From contig DJSH01000085.1 in assembly GCA_002440225.1 (NCBI GenBank), positions 1 to 49,111 on the forward strand: a stretch of 49,111 bases of DNA. Reading direction: 5' to 3'. The stretch is from Candidatus Segatella violae (lineage in GTDB: Bacteria > Bacteroidota > Bacteroidia > Bacteroidales > Bacteroidaceae). Below, piece after piece: positions 41,509 to 49,111 of this stretch (the first letter of the stretch is position 1; the number at the start of each line of letters is the position of its first letter). The translations under genes were made by a program, and so were the position numbers. A model generated the notes under the pieces. It saw only the letters and a list, made by a program, of their open reading frames with translations. It had not been told where the DNA came from and searched no databases.

Positions 41509-43059
41509 GATGAGCAAACACCCTTCACCCTTCACCAAATCAATGGAAATATCAGTAAACAAAGGGGATTCGAGAGGTGAAGGGTTGTCATTCACCCTTC
41601 ACCCACCCTTCACAACCCTTCACCTTCTAGGCAGCAATGGGCACCAGATGGTACGCTTGTCCACATCTAGTGTGCTTACTCTTGCAACCCATAAACTTGA
41701 GAGCTTGTCCTATCTTCACCTTCGTCCCCATATTACCCACAAGCATCGGGTATTGAGTGTGGAGCATCTCAAATACCTCTGAGCTCACAAGCCACTTGCC
41801 TTCCTCATCACCAGTAGGCATACGAAAACAATAGTTGAGCATCATTTCCAGGTCGTCGGTCTTAAAGAAAGGCTGATTGCTCTCCTGTATACGAGCCACC
41901 TCGTCGTTGGTGAACCAATAAGGAGTCTGCTGATGACGCAACTCATACATCACTTGTGCATAGAGTTGGTCATAAACTATGGGCGAGCCATTGTCGATGT
42001 ATTCACCAGCTGGAATGTGGATACAAATATATCGACGGCTACCCGTAGGGTCGCAGAGCGGATGCTCATCGTTGGTGGTGGCCAGGAAAGAAGCGTAGCG
42101 AGGGCGGTCTTCCTGGCTCTTGCCGAAGATGGGGCGTCCATTCACTTTCACCTTGGAGAGAATCTGCTTCAGCTTGCCTTGTTGGGAAGGTCCCATGTTG
42201 GCGAACTCGTCGATGTTGACGTAGAGATTATGCGTGAGGGCCATCTCCGAATCGAACTTGTTGCTGAAATTGATGTGGTCGAGGAAATACTTTCTCAACA
42301 TTTGAGGGAGCAATCTGACAGCGAAGGTGCTCTTTCCACATCCCTGCTGACCGATGAGCACAGGCACAGCTTCATTGCCATGCAACATGTCCATCTGCAA
42401 CCAGTGGGCAACGGCTGAACGAAGCCAAGTGGCGCACCAGCTAAGTTGTTCACTGGTCAACCCAGGAATACGCCCGAAAAGAGCTGCCACATGATTCTGC
42501 CCATCCCATTTTGGTAAGTTTTCCAAATACTCCTTGATAGGATCGAAGAGAGAGACGGCATCCGACTTGATGTATTCGTCGATGTCTTGTCGGGGCGACT
42601 TTTTCTTGCCAATACCCTGTTTCTTAGCATGACGCACGATGGAATTGAAAGATTCCTCGGTAAGGATTTTCCAGTCGAGAGATTCTTTTTCGCTCTCTTC
42701 CTTGCTGTTCTTGTCGCCAGCATTGTCTACATCCGCCACTCTTTCCGAAATGCAGCAAAACTCAGTTTTTCCACTCAATACATTTCTTCGGAAAAGGTAA
42801 GACTCCTCTAGAAAGCTTTCTACCTCATAGATTGCTGATTGGTTACCTGCCATCATCAAGGATGGCTTTTCGTTCATTTTGTTAGTTATTGCCATAATAG
42901 TTTAATTTAATGTGGTTAAAAAATGTGTTCATTGTATGAGAAGGTGAAGGGTTGTGAAGGGTGTGTGAAGGGTTCGCACCAACCCTTCACCTCCCTAAAC
43001 AGCCCTGTTTATAGGCATTTTCAGAGATTTTGTGAAGGGTGAAGGGTGTTTTGCACATC
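41509..43059. mobile_element. Iteron-bounded single-gene VapE/DUF3874 element
   Basis: The helicase gene is enclosed by mirrored GTGAAGGG-type repeats. The outermost arms begin GATGAGCAAA (41509) and end in its near-complement at 43059. Within them, 20 bases at 41516-41535 match 43032-43051 exactly in inverted orientation. Further in, 41576-41587 (GGTGAAGGGTTG) pairs with 42980-42991, and 24 bases at 41604-41627 pair exactly with 42940-42963. The left inner array touches the gene's stop codon. No target-site duplication and no transposase or integrase are visible. Calling it mobile is inference from architecture. Confidence 0.55.
41627..42895 (-). CDS. VapE/VirE-family superfamily-3-like helicase with DUF3874 C-terminus
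   Basis: This is a 422-residue ATPase of the virulence-associated-protein-E (VapE/PF05272) family, found as a helicase in phage and satellite replication modules. Walker A is GQQGCGKST (182-190), Walker B is NIDE (227-230), and an arginine-finger candidate lies in GSRRY (287-288). The C-terminal ~80 residues fit DUF3874. The N-terminal ~120 residues are charged. The primase (PrimPol or VirE_N) domain often found upstream in Bacteroidales versions is absent, and no primase gene is adjacent. Mirrored iteron clusters flank the gene on both sides. Confidence 0.85.
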   Translation of the reverse strand: MAITNKMNEKPSLMMAGNQSAIYEVESFLEESYLFRRNVLSGKTEFCCISERVADVDNAGDKNSKEESEKESLDWKILTEESFNSIVRHAKKQGIGKKKSPRQDIDEYIKSDAVSLFDPIKEYLENLPKWDGQNHVAALFGRIPGLTSEQLSWCATWLRSAVAHWLQMDMLHGNEAVPVLIGQQGCGKSTFAVRLLPQMLRKYFLDHINFSNKFDSEMALTHNLYVNIDEFANMGPSQQGKLKQILSKVKVNGRPIFGKSQEDRPRYASFLATTNDEHPLCDPTGSRRYICIHIPAGEYIDNGSPIVYDQLYAQVMYELRHQQTPYWFTNDEVARIQESNQPFFKTDDLEMMLNYCFRMPTGDEEGKWLVSSEVFEMLHTQYPMLVGNMGTKVKIGQALKFMGCKSKHTRCGQAYHLVPIAA

Positions 43060-43259
43060 AGCCTTTGGTCCCAAGCCACAAGTCACCATTCTCGTAATCG
43101 GTTGCAAAGATAATAAATTGAGAATGCGGTCTAAAATTTTCCCGTGCATTTTTTCTCATTTTCCTGCAAATTTGGGAAAAATCAGGGGGTGCGTGGGAAA
43201 AGGCATGGGAAAATTGCAGGTTTATCCGTGAATATCTTCCTTTTGATAATAAGAAGAGA
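42896..43259. other. Right iteron array and spacer
   Basis: 42940-43059 holds the right-hand iterons of the VapE element. Beyond it, a minus-strand -7 box (TATCTTTG, 43112-43105) could drive the helicase gene through the iteron-containing leader; no clear -33 is visible. The rest is A/T- and G-rich with no gene seen. Confidence 0.5.
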
Positions 43260-43382
43260 ATGGTTGCGTATCAATTGGTAGATTCTTTTTTATACTTTTG
43301 CCATCGAATACTGGAGAAATGCAAATATCAGGACGAGAACTTCTGGTCGCATAGCATCAACACCCCTCTTTATAATGCTTGA
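43260..43382 (+). CDS. Possible 40-residue small protein
   Basis: The ATG at 43260, after AAGAAGAGA, opens 40 codons (MVAYQLVDSFLYFCHRILEK...) ending at 43382. The composition is protein-like, but there is no recognised homology. A -7-like box (TACTTTTG, 43293-43300) lies inside the frame, which argues against it. Very uncertain. Confidence 0.18.
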   Translation: MVAYQLVDSFLYFCHRILEKCKYQDENFWSHSINTPLYNA

Positions 43383-43384
43383 AA

Positions 43385-43424
43385 TGGCTTTGCCCTAGAC
43401 TAGGTACTTCTGCCCCTTCGGGGC
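43385..43424. repeat. Partial copy of the dispersed hairpin element
   Basis: GGCTTTGCCCTAGACTAGG, then TACTTCTG, then a GCCCC-TTC-GGGGC hairpin (43412-43424) parallel the inverted form of the element at 28240-28284 (GTTGCCCTAGGCTAAGTGCTT..., then a GGGCT/AGCCC hairpin). About 21 of 27 aligned bases match by eye. Confidence 0.5.
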
Positions 43425-43568
43425 GTATAGATTTATCTTAACCGTACAGATCGAAAATATTTCGTATAGTCGTACCCAGTAATATAAACAGCCATTTATA
43501 TAAACGAGGATTTACATTATGAAAATCTATAATAGAGAAACTAATGCAAATAACTCTAAATAAAAGCA

Positions 43569-43602
43569 TTAGCGCAGATTATCCATAGACAACCTGCGCT
43601 AA
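43569..43602 (-). terminator. Terminator-like hairpin after the DUF3108 gene
   Basis: Arms TTAGCGCAG (43569-43577) and its complement (43594-43602) enclose a 16-base loop. On the minus strand the tail is TGCTTTTATTT. It follows the minus-strand operon that ends at 43631. The stretch 43425-43568 shows no gene. Confidence 0.65.
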
Positions 43603-43630
43603 ATTATACTTGTTAAAATCCATAAAAACA

Positions 43631-44443
43631 TTACTTCACGATGGAACTAACAGGGTTTCTCACTCCCTTCATGCCAACCAGGAATGCCTTGGCTGCTCCA
43701 AACTTGAGGAACATGTCCAAGCGAACTGGTACATGATTATCGTCATCGGTGACGTAGAAATCTACTATTTTCTTGTATTTGCCATCCTCATACTCCATAT
43801 AGGCGAGGCGCAAGCAACGATATTTCACGCCATTGTCGGCCTTGATGGTAACCTTGCCCTGGAAACGAATCTGGGCAGGAGTGCGGTTCTTGCCATCGGC
43901 GATAGGGAACTTCACCACATATCCCTTCTTCCAGTTGGTTGGGTCGAAACTGCGGGCACGCAAGAAGATGTTCATCATGTCGAAGACGCAGTCGTCGTAG
44001 GTTGCCTTCTTCCATACATGCTTGCCATCGCTCTGCAGGCGATGCTGGCGAAGATGACACTTGCCGCCAGAATAGCTATAGAACACCTCATCAACCGTAT
44101 AACGCTTGCCCTCGCGGGCTCCCTTGCGGAAATACATTGGTGCCAAATCGGTGCCACTGTAGCAAAGCAGGGTGTCGCGAAGCACGAAGAAATCGTCTAC
44201 CTTCCTGTTGCCCCTCGTCACCAACGAGCCACGATAGGCTGGCTTGCCATTACGGGTGCTCTGGATGACAGACATGCTGGCGTTGCCAGCCTTCACCCAC
44301 ACAAACTTCCAGTTGTAATACAGGTTGTAGGTGAGAAACTCACCCGACTTGAACGCCGTATTTCTGAATGTACACTGGGCAGATGCGACAGTGCTAACCA
44401 AGAGTAGCAATGATGCTATCATGAATGTCTTAAAACTCTTCAT
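43631..44443 (-). CDS. Exported DUF3108 domain protein
   Basis: This is a 270-residue exported protein with a signal peptide ending in ASAQC (about residue 23) and a DUF3108 beta-rich body (EFLTYNLYYNWKFVWVKAGNASMSV...). DUF3108 proteins are periplasmic and of unknown function. It begins six bases after the Big_5 lipoprotein gene ends, so the two are coexpressed. That pairing hints at an envelope role. Confidence 0.85.
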   Translation of the reverse strand: MKSFKTFMIASLLLLVSTVASAQCTFRNTAFKSGEFLTYNLYYNWKFVWVKAGNASMSVIQSTRNGKPAYRGSLVTRGNRKVDDFFVLRDTLLCYSGTDLAPMYFRKGAREGKRYTVDEVFYSYSGGKCHLRQHRLQSDGKHVWKKATYDDCVFDMMNIFLRARSFDPTNWKKGYVVKFPIADGKNRTPAQIRFQGKVTIKADNGVKYRCLRLAYMEYEDGKYKKIVDFYVTDDDNHVPVRLDMFLKFGAAKAFLVGMKGVRNPVSSIVK

Positions 44444-44449
44444 ATCTCA

Positions 44450-46417
44450 TTACATTTTAGGAATGTACTCGATGCCAAGTTTCTTGGCACGCTGTGCATT
44501 CTGGTTCTTAACTTTCTTTTCTTTGTCTGGCTTCTGCTTGGTAATGGCTCCAGGCTTCTGGCGCGAGAGTTCACGGGCGGTAGGGTCCCAACTCTCGGTG
44601 AGGTCCCATTTCGCCTTACACTCTATCGCCTCAGGATAATAATATACTTCCTCGGCTTGCTCATCCTTGTCATAGTCGCCCGTATCCCACTTGCCATTGT
44701 CATTTCTATCTACGATGAGACGCAGATAGTATTTCTCGGGCTTCAGATAATAGAACTCCGCCACACCGTTCACAGCCTTCACCTGCTTCACCACTTGGTC
44801 TTGCCCATTGAGCAGCTGCACCAAGAGCGGCTGGTCGTTGAAACTATTGGTGATGTTCACCAACAATGTGCCATAAGTGTCGAGCGAATTGACTTTGAAA
44901 CCTTGCTTGATAGGCTTAGAGACGAGCCCATAGATGTCTTGGAACGCTGCCGAGTCTACCTCCAGACTATATTCTATGTCGGGCCTCCACTCACCTCGCA
45001 ATACGTACCTTCGGTTGCCAAGAGGCTTGAATTCGAGTGGTGCCCTGTACCAGAGCGTGTCGTGCTTGGCGTAGAGATGGATGCCTGCCGTATCGGCCTT
45101 TGCCAGCGGAGTGTTGAAGTTGAAGATGATGTTCTTGTCGGGGTCGAGCGTAGAGGATACGCCCACCTGCACATCGAGCGGCTTCACCGCCATCACGGTG
45201 TCGTAGGGCTGACCTTTCTTCTTCAGTTTCTCCTGTTTCTTGGTCCAGTCGGCGAGTTCCTTGGCGAGTGCCTTCTGCCGCTTGGCGTATGGTTCCTTGG
45301 AGAGGAGTTCAAGCGTATCGGTCTGATTGTGAAGCACTCCGGTGCTGTCACTCATACGATAAGTGAGCTCTATTTCCAGCGTGTCTTTATTCACCAGGGC
45401 TGTATCTCTCAACCAATAAGTCAAAGTATCTTTCTTCTCCGACGCCTCCAGGATGAAGGCGCTGTCGGTATTGAAATTCAAGCCTTTGATTTGTGGCAGT
45501 ATCGAGTCGCCATAACTGAAGAATAGCGAGAAATTGTTGGCCTGCTTGCGCTCCGACTTGAGGAAATAGCGGTCGGTGAGCTGTTCGGTAAAGGCTCTGA
45601 GCACGATGTCGTCTGGCAGGAAATGAGTATAGTTCACCTGATCTATCGACTTGATGTGGAGCGAATCTATCCACGTGGTGTCCTGTCGCACATCGGGCTT
45701 GCTGGATGGCACGATGATGTCGTGGCAGAAAGCAAGTTTTTCGCTTTTCTGGTTGAACATGTAGTTGCCGTCCATATCTTGCAGGGCATAGATGCGATAC
45801 GAACCTGGTGCCACGCCCTTGATGACGAAGCGACCTCGGCTGTCGGTGCGGCTTACGCGCAGCATCGGCTTGGTCTTGAAGGCGGAGTCGGCGGTGTCTG
45901 CATAGAGGCCCACCAAAATGCCCTTGATAGGTTCCAGATTTTCCGATTCGAGCACATAGCCCGAAACCTCCATCGTATCAATGACCTCGCCCGTAGAGAA
46001 ACTATAGGTGTAGTTGCCCATCGGGTTGCCCTCGTTGTTGTCGCTGATGGCATCGGAGAAGTCGATGGTATAAGTGGTGTTCGACTTGAGGGAGTCGACC
46101 AGCGAAACCTGTATCATCTTGCCAGATGCCTTGATTTCCGGTGCTTCGAGCTGAGGAGGCGACACGACGACTTTCTCGGTAGGATTGTCTACCTTGATAA
46201 ACTCGTCGAAATAGATTTTCACCTTCTTTTCCTTCACGTTTACGCCTCCGTCGGCTGGCGAGGCACCTATCACCTTAGGTGGTGTCTCGTCGTACCATCC
46301 GCCGTCGGGCTGTCCCATCTTGGCGCACGATGCCAACAGCAGGAAAGCTATCACGTAGAAGGGCAGAAACCAAGCGTTCGCCTTTAACTTGCCCTTAATA
46401 TCGTTAAAGTTTATCAT
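44450..46417 (-). CDS. Lipoprotein with Ig-like (Big_5) domain
   Basis: This is a 655-residue lipoprotein with lipobox LLASC (Cys about residue 31). The first domain is a bacterial Ig-like Big_5 fold (PPKVIGASPADGGVNVKEKKVKIYFDEFI...YTIDFSDAISDNNEGNPMGNYTYSF). It is followed by a carboxypeptidase-regulatory-like segment (VSGYVLESENLEPIKGILVGLY) and long beta-rich C-terminal regions. It is common in Bacteroidetes envelopes; the function is unknown. It lies between the GH3-family gene and the DUF3108 gene on the same strand. The C-terminus is lysine-rich. Confidence 0.85.
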   Translation of the reverse strand: MINFNDIKGKLKANAWFLPFYVIAFLLLASCAKMGQPDGGWYDETPPKVIGASPADGGVNVKEKKVKIYFDEFIKVDNPTEKVVVSPPQLEAPEIKASGKMIQVSLVDSLKSNTTYTIDFSDAISDNNEGNPMGNYTYSFSTGEVIDTMEVSGYVLESENLEPIKGILVGLYADTADSAFKTKPMLRVSRTDSRGRFVIKGVAPGSYRIYALQDMDGNYMFNQKSEKLAFCHDIIVPSSKPDVRQDTTWIDSLHIKSIDQVNYTHFLPDDIVLRAFTEQLTDRYFLKSERKQANNFSLFFSYGDSILPQIKGLNFNTDSAFILEASEKKDTLTYWLRDTALVNKDTLEIELTYRMSDSTGVLHNQTDTLELLSKEPYAKRQKALAKELADWTKKQEKLKKKGQPYDTVMAVKPLDVQVGVSSTLDPDKNIIFNFNTPLAKADTAGIHLYAKHDTLWYRAPLEFKPLGNRRYVLRGEWRPDIEYSLEVDSAAFQDIYGLVSKPIKQGFKVNSLDTYGTLLVNITNSFNDQPLLVQLLNGQDQVVKQVKAVNGVAEFYYLKPEKYYLRLIVDRNDNGKWDTGDYDKDEQAEEVYYYPEAIECKAKWDLTESWDPTARELSRQKPGAITKQKPDKEKKVKNQNAQRAKKLGIEYIPKM

Positions 46418-46441
46418 TCTCTATTGTTTCTTCTTTTTATT

Positions 46442-47950
46442 TTACTTGTTCATCGCAAGCATCTCGTCGATGTTCTTGCGGCTGTTGCTCAAGCGAGGTA
46501 TCTTATGCTGGCCGCCCAACTTGCCCTTGCTCTTGAGCCAGTCGTTGAAAAGCCCAGGCTTTGCCTTTACCACCTCTAGGTGTTGCAAAGTAACGTCGTG
46601 GAAACGCTTGGCTTCGTAGTCGCTGTTGATTTCCTGTAGCTTTTGGTCGAGGATGCTGGCAAACTCGTCCAAGTTCTCTGGTTCCTTGGAGAATTCGATG
46701 AGCCACTGGTGACGGCACTTGGCATTGCTGTCCATATAGACAGGCGCGGCGGTATATTCAGCCACCTGTGCCCCCGTCTTCTCGCAAGCATAGGCGAGTC
46801 CCTTCTCGGCATTGTCCATGATGAGTTCCTCGCCAAAGGCATTGATGAAATACTTGGTGCGACCCGTAATGACAAACTTATAAGGATCCTTGCTGGTAAA
46901 CTTCACGGTGTCGCCTATCATATAGCGCCATAATCCGCACGAAGTGGTGATGACCATGGCATAGTTCTTCCCTATCTCCACATCCCACAACGGAACAATG
47001 GAAGGATGATCGCTACCGAATTCATCCATCGGGATGAACTCATAGAACACGTCATAGTCTATCATCAACAACATCGCTGGGTCGGAAGGGTCGCTTTGCA
47101 AACCAAAGAATCCCTCGCTGGCATTATAAGTCTCCATATAATGCATGTTGGGCGATGTGATGAGCTGCTCATACTGCTTGCGATAAGGCGTAAAGGCAAT
47201 GCCGCCGTGGAAGAATACCTCCAGGTTTGGCCACACCTCTTCCAGATGCTTCTTGCCCGATATTTCCATCACACGCACCAGCACGCTGAGCATCCAGCTA
47301 GGCACGCCAGATATGTTGGTCACGTTCTTGTTCAAGGTCTCATGTGCGATGCGGTCGCGCTTCACCTCGAAATCGCTCAACAAGGCGGTTTCCTTCTTAG
47401 GCACACGTATCATGTTGACCAATGGATTGATATTCTCGATGAGGATGGCACTCAAGTCGCCTACCAAACTATCAGACAGATTGTAGTTAGGCGAATGGCT
47501 GCCACCCAGAATGAGACTCTTGCCATCAAAAAGCCTGCTCTTGGGGTTGTTGCGCAGATAGAGAGCTACCGCATCGCGACCACCGGCATAGTGGATGTTA
47601 TGCAATCCATCGTGTGACACAGGGATAAACTTACTCTTATCGTTGGTGGTACCCGACGACTTAGCATACCATTTTACGGTACCTGGCCAAAGAATATCTT
47701 TCTCTCCATGGCGCATGCGGTCGATGTCGCCCTTCAGCTCCTCATAGGTGTTGACGGGCACATTCTTGATAAATTTTTCGTAACTATTAGTTGTGTTTAG
47801 TAAATGCTTTACGCCATATTCAGTATTCTTGCCTTTCTCCAAAAGGCGCATGAGCACATGCTGCTGTATTGATTCAGCCTCATGTGCATATTTCTCCAAG
47901 CTCCGCTGTCGTGGCTTGAATGCATTGCTTACTATAGTTGTTAAACTCAT
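46442..47950 (-). CDS. GH3-family acyl-adenylating protein
   Basis: This is a 502-residue protein related to plant GH3 auxin-amido synthetases, of the ANL adenylate-forming superfamily. The ATP/AMP motif 1 is SSGTTNDKSKFIPVS (about residue 95), followed by YNASEGFFGLQ and TSCGLWRYMIGDTVKF segments typical of the family. The start is the ATG at 47950 (MSLTTIVSNAF); an in-frame upstream ATG would add ten residues. A -7 box (TACTTTTG on the minus strand, 47985-47978) supports the later start. Bacterial substrates are unknown. It heads the three-gene run with the Big_5 and DUF3108 genes. Confidence 0.9.
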   Translation of the reverse strand: MSLTTIVSNAFKPRQRSLEKYAHEAESIQQHVLMRLLEKGKNTEYGVKHLLNTTNSYEKFIKNVPVNTYEELKGDIDRMRHGEKDILWPGTVKWYAKSSGTTNDKSKFIPVSHDGLHNIHYAGGRDAVALYLRNNPKSRLFDGKSLILGGSHSPNYNLSDSLVGDLSAILIENINPLVNMIRVPKKETALLSDFEVKRDRIAHETLNKNVTNISGVPSWMLSVLVRVMEISGKKHLEEVWPNLEVFFHGGIAFTPYRKQYEQLITSPNMHYMETYNASEGFFGLQSDPSDPAMLLMIDYDVFYEFIPMDEFGSDHPSIVPLWDVEIGKNYAMVITTSCGLWRYMIGDTVKFTSKDPYKFVITGRTKYFINAFGEELIMDNAEKGLAYACEKTGAQVAEYTAAPVYMDSNAKCRHQWLIEFSKEPENLDEFASILDQKLQEINSDYEAKRFHDVTLQHLEVVKAKPGLFNDWLKSKGKLGGQHKIPRLSNSRKNIDEMLAMNK

Positions 47951-47977
47951 ATCTAGATATATATCATTATGTAGATG

Positions 47978-47985
47978 CAAAAGTA
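47978..47985 (-). promoter_or_regulatory. -7 promoter element of the GH3-family gene
   Basis: The element reads TACTTTTG on the minus strand, 27 bases before the chosen start. No convincing -33 element. Confidence 0.45.
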
Positions 47986-48077
47986 AACCAAACTTTTGAT
48001 ATAGAGAAAGTTTTTACTATTTTTTAATACAAAAAGAAACATATCTACCTATATGGTGGAAAAAAGTAATGATAAAC

Positions 48078-48143
48078 AAAGGTCGGCCTGCATGGTTAAA
48101 AGCTTTGACATTGTAAAGCTCCTACCCTTGCAGGCCGACCTTT
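48078..48143 (-). terminator. Terminator of rnc with nested inner hairpin
   Basis: Fifteen-base perfect arms (48078-48092 and 48129-48143; AAAGGTCGGCCTGCA and its complement) enclose a loop that contains a second hairpin (AGCTTT 48101-48106/AAAGCT 48115-48120). The minus-strand tail is T-rich (TTTGTTTATC). Confidence 0.8.
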
Positions 48144-48152
48144 TCTATAAAT

Positions 48153-49111
48153 TTAGTCCTCGTTTTCGCCAAAGGCAGCTGCCTCGGCTGCAGCGATGAT
48201 TTCTTCCTTAGACAATTCCTTAGGCTGAGCGGTAATATCGCTCAAGTCGAACTCATCGTCCTCCTTGTGAGCGTCAATATTCACCTCCATAGCCTCTGCC
48301 TCCACATGGGAATCCTTCTCGTCGAAGACTTCTTCCTTGAAAACATTCTCGTGCTTTTCCTCTACAGACTCAGCCTGTAGCTGAGGATTTTGCGAGATAA
48401 TGAAATCGTCTTTCACTTCTGTGCTAGGCACGTTTTCCACAGGTTCTTCTTCCATCTTGGTACGATTGGTCTTGGCAGAGAACACAGCATCGATATACTG
48501 AGGTTCCTTGCGCAGACGATCGAGCGTAGCCTTGGAAGCCACCTGCTGGCTTTCCTTCTTGGAATAGCCCTTGCCTACTCCGCCCTCAACACCTTCCATC
48601 ACTACTTGATAGGTGAATACAGGGCTGCCATTCTTGTCTTTTTGCTGGTCGAGCATGACGAAATCCAGCTTCACGCGGTTTTTCTGGCTCCATTCGATAA
48701 GCTTGCTCTTGAAGTTCACCTCCTTGTAAGCCACCTTGTCGATGTTTATCATTTGTGCCAGGATGCGCTTCTGCATGAAATACATGCAGGCATCGTAACC
48801 ACGGTCCAGATAGACGGCTCCAACCAAGGCTTCGAAAGCATTTCCTCCCATATAGCTGTTATGAGAAGAACTGTGTCCGTTGGATAATATCAGCTGGTTG
48901 ATGCCCATCTCCTGAGCCAACTTGTTGAGTGTATCGCGCTGCACTAGCTTGCTTCGGGTATTTGTCAAGAACCCCTCACGCTTGCCTGGGAAGTGCTGGT
49001 ACACGATGTCGCCCACCACAGCATCCAGTACAGCGTCGCCCAAAAACTCCAGGCGCTCATTGTTCACTGGCTTGCCCTTGCTATTGCGGTGCATGATGCT
49101 CTTGTGCATCA
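48153..49111 (-). CDS. rnc: Ribonuclease III (partial, N-terminus outside window)
   Basis: RNase III cleaves double-stranded RNA in rRNA and mRNA processing. The visible 319 codons carry the catalytic signature ERLEFLGDAVLD, the second acidic cluster in NAFEALVGAVYLDRG, and the double-stranded-RNA-binding domain (GKGYSKKESQQVASKATLDRL). The first residues lie outside the window; the visible MHKSIMHR is internal. The C-terminus continues for about 115 acidic, low-complexity residues after the binding domain. That is much longer than the E. coli enzyme, which ends there, and may be a lineage feature. Confidence 0.93.
   Translation of the reverse strand, partial: MHKSIMHRNSKGKPVNNERLEFLGDAVLDAVVGDIVYQHFPGKREGFLTNTRSKLVQRDTLNKLAQEMGINQLILSNGHSSSHNSYMGGNAFEALVGAVYLDRGYDACMYFMQKRILAQMINIDKVAYKEVNFKSKLIEWSQKNRVKLDFVMLDQQKDKNGSPVFTYQVVMEGVEGGVGKGYSKKESQQVASKATLDRLRKEPQYIDAVFSAKTNRTKMEEEPVENVPSTEVKDDFIISQNPQLQAESVEEKHENVFKEEVFDEKDSHVEAEAMEVNIDAHKEDDEFDLSDITAQPKELSKEEIIAAAEAAAFGENED

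Noticed and set aside
43494..43560. Short frame starting MKIYNRETN (14 codons) after an AT-rich leader
   Set aside because: Too short, no promoter of its own, no sign of selection visible.
45623..46387. 254-codon plus-strand frame over the Big_5 lipoprotein gene
   Set aside because: Shadow of the minus-strand gene, whose lipobox and Ig-like fold are clear.
1..49111. tRNA, rRNA or tmRNA genes
   Set aside because: No T-arm GGTTCGAATCC-like block with matching acceptor stem, and no rRNA-like conserved sequence, was seen on either strand by reading.

Overview
The window looks like a chromosomal segment of a gut or oral Bacteroidales bacterium, most likely Prevotella/Segatella. The basis is the repeated promoter form TTTG-N19/20-TAnnTTTG, a SusC/SusD pair under an ECF sigma/FecR pair, the long Bacteroidetes-type IspG, a NagB-like/PIG-L fusion, a GH3-family protein, a DUF6078-type protein and a VapE/DUF3874 helicase gene. 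This is inferred from protein families and promoter form; no database search was run. Both ends are cut inside genes: mutS at the left and rnc at the right. I see no tRNA, rRNA, CRISPR array or intact insertion sequence.

Layout. 1-6.3 kb: mutS (minus), an exported calcineurin-type phosphoesterase (plus) and cysS (minus), with structured AT-rich spacers. 6.4-7.8 kb is a decay zone: an AAA-ATPase/PD-(D/E)XK pseudogene with an internal deletion abuts the last ~100 codons of an outer-membrane beta-barrel gene. 7.85-12.8 kb: aldo/keto reductase, an exported DUF362-GH39 fusion and an AraC regulator, which look like a small glycan-linked cassette. 12.9-14.3 kb: a DUF234-type ATPase whose promoter sits inside a 20-bp-arm inverted repeat. 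14.7-16.2 kb: an acetyl-CoA hydrolase/CoA-transferase.

16.2-27.6 kb is a trans-envelope signalling and uptake locus. A divergent ECF sigma factor faces an operon of FecR anti-sigma, an exported protein with a DsbD-alpha-like C-terminus, an STN-containing SusC/FecA-like receptor, a SusD-like lipoprotein and two exported TlpA-like thioredoxins. It ends in a strong bidirectional terminator. The two thioredoxins and the DsbD-like domain point to periplasmic thiol chemistry on the imported substrate.

27.6-32.3 kb: TrmH-type methyltransferase, sufE and a U32 peptidase (minus), then a fimbrillin-like lipoprotein and a papain-like lipoprotein (plus). 32.3-33.0 kb is a self-contained transcription unit with its own promoter and terminator. 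It holds three ~95-bp tandem repeats that are almost free of C and a 26-codon ORF for a hydrophobic peptide. 33.0-38.3 kb: a conserved hypothetical gene, rpoN, a PAP2-like membrane protein, purE and ispG. 38.4-40.8 kb (minus): a truncated ROK kinase remnant, the NagB-like/PIG-L fusion and a 34-codon secreted-peptide gene missed by length cut-offs.

40.9-43.1 kb (minus): a DUF6078-like gene and a VapE/DUF3874 helicase gene. The helicase gene is enclosed by a mirrored set of GTGAAGGG-type iterons and has the shape of a one-gene mobile or replicative element. 43.6-49.1 kb (minus): rnc, a GH3-family protein, a Big_5 lipoprotein and a DUF3108 protein.

The most unusual items are the iteron-bounded VapE element, the repeat-leader/peptide unit near 32.5 kb, the operator-like promoter of the DUF234 ATPase, the DUF362-GH39 fusion and the NagB-like domain lacking three of four catalytic residues.
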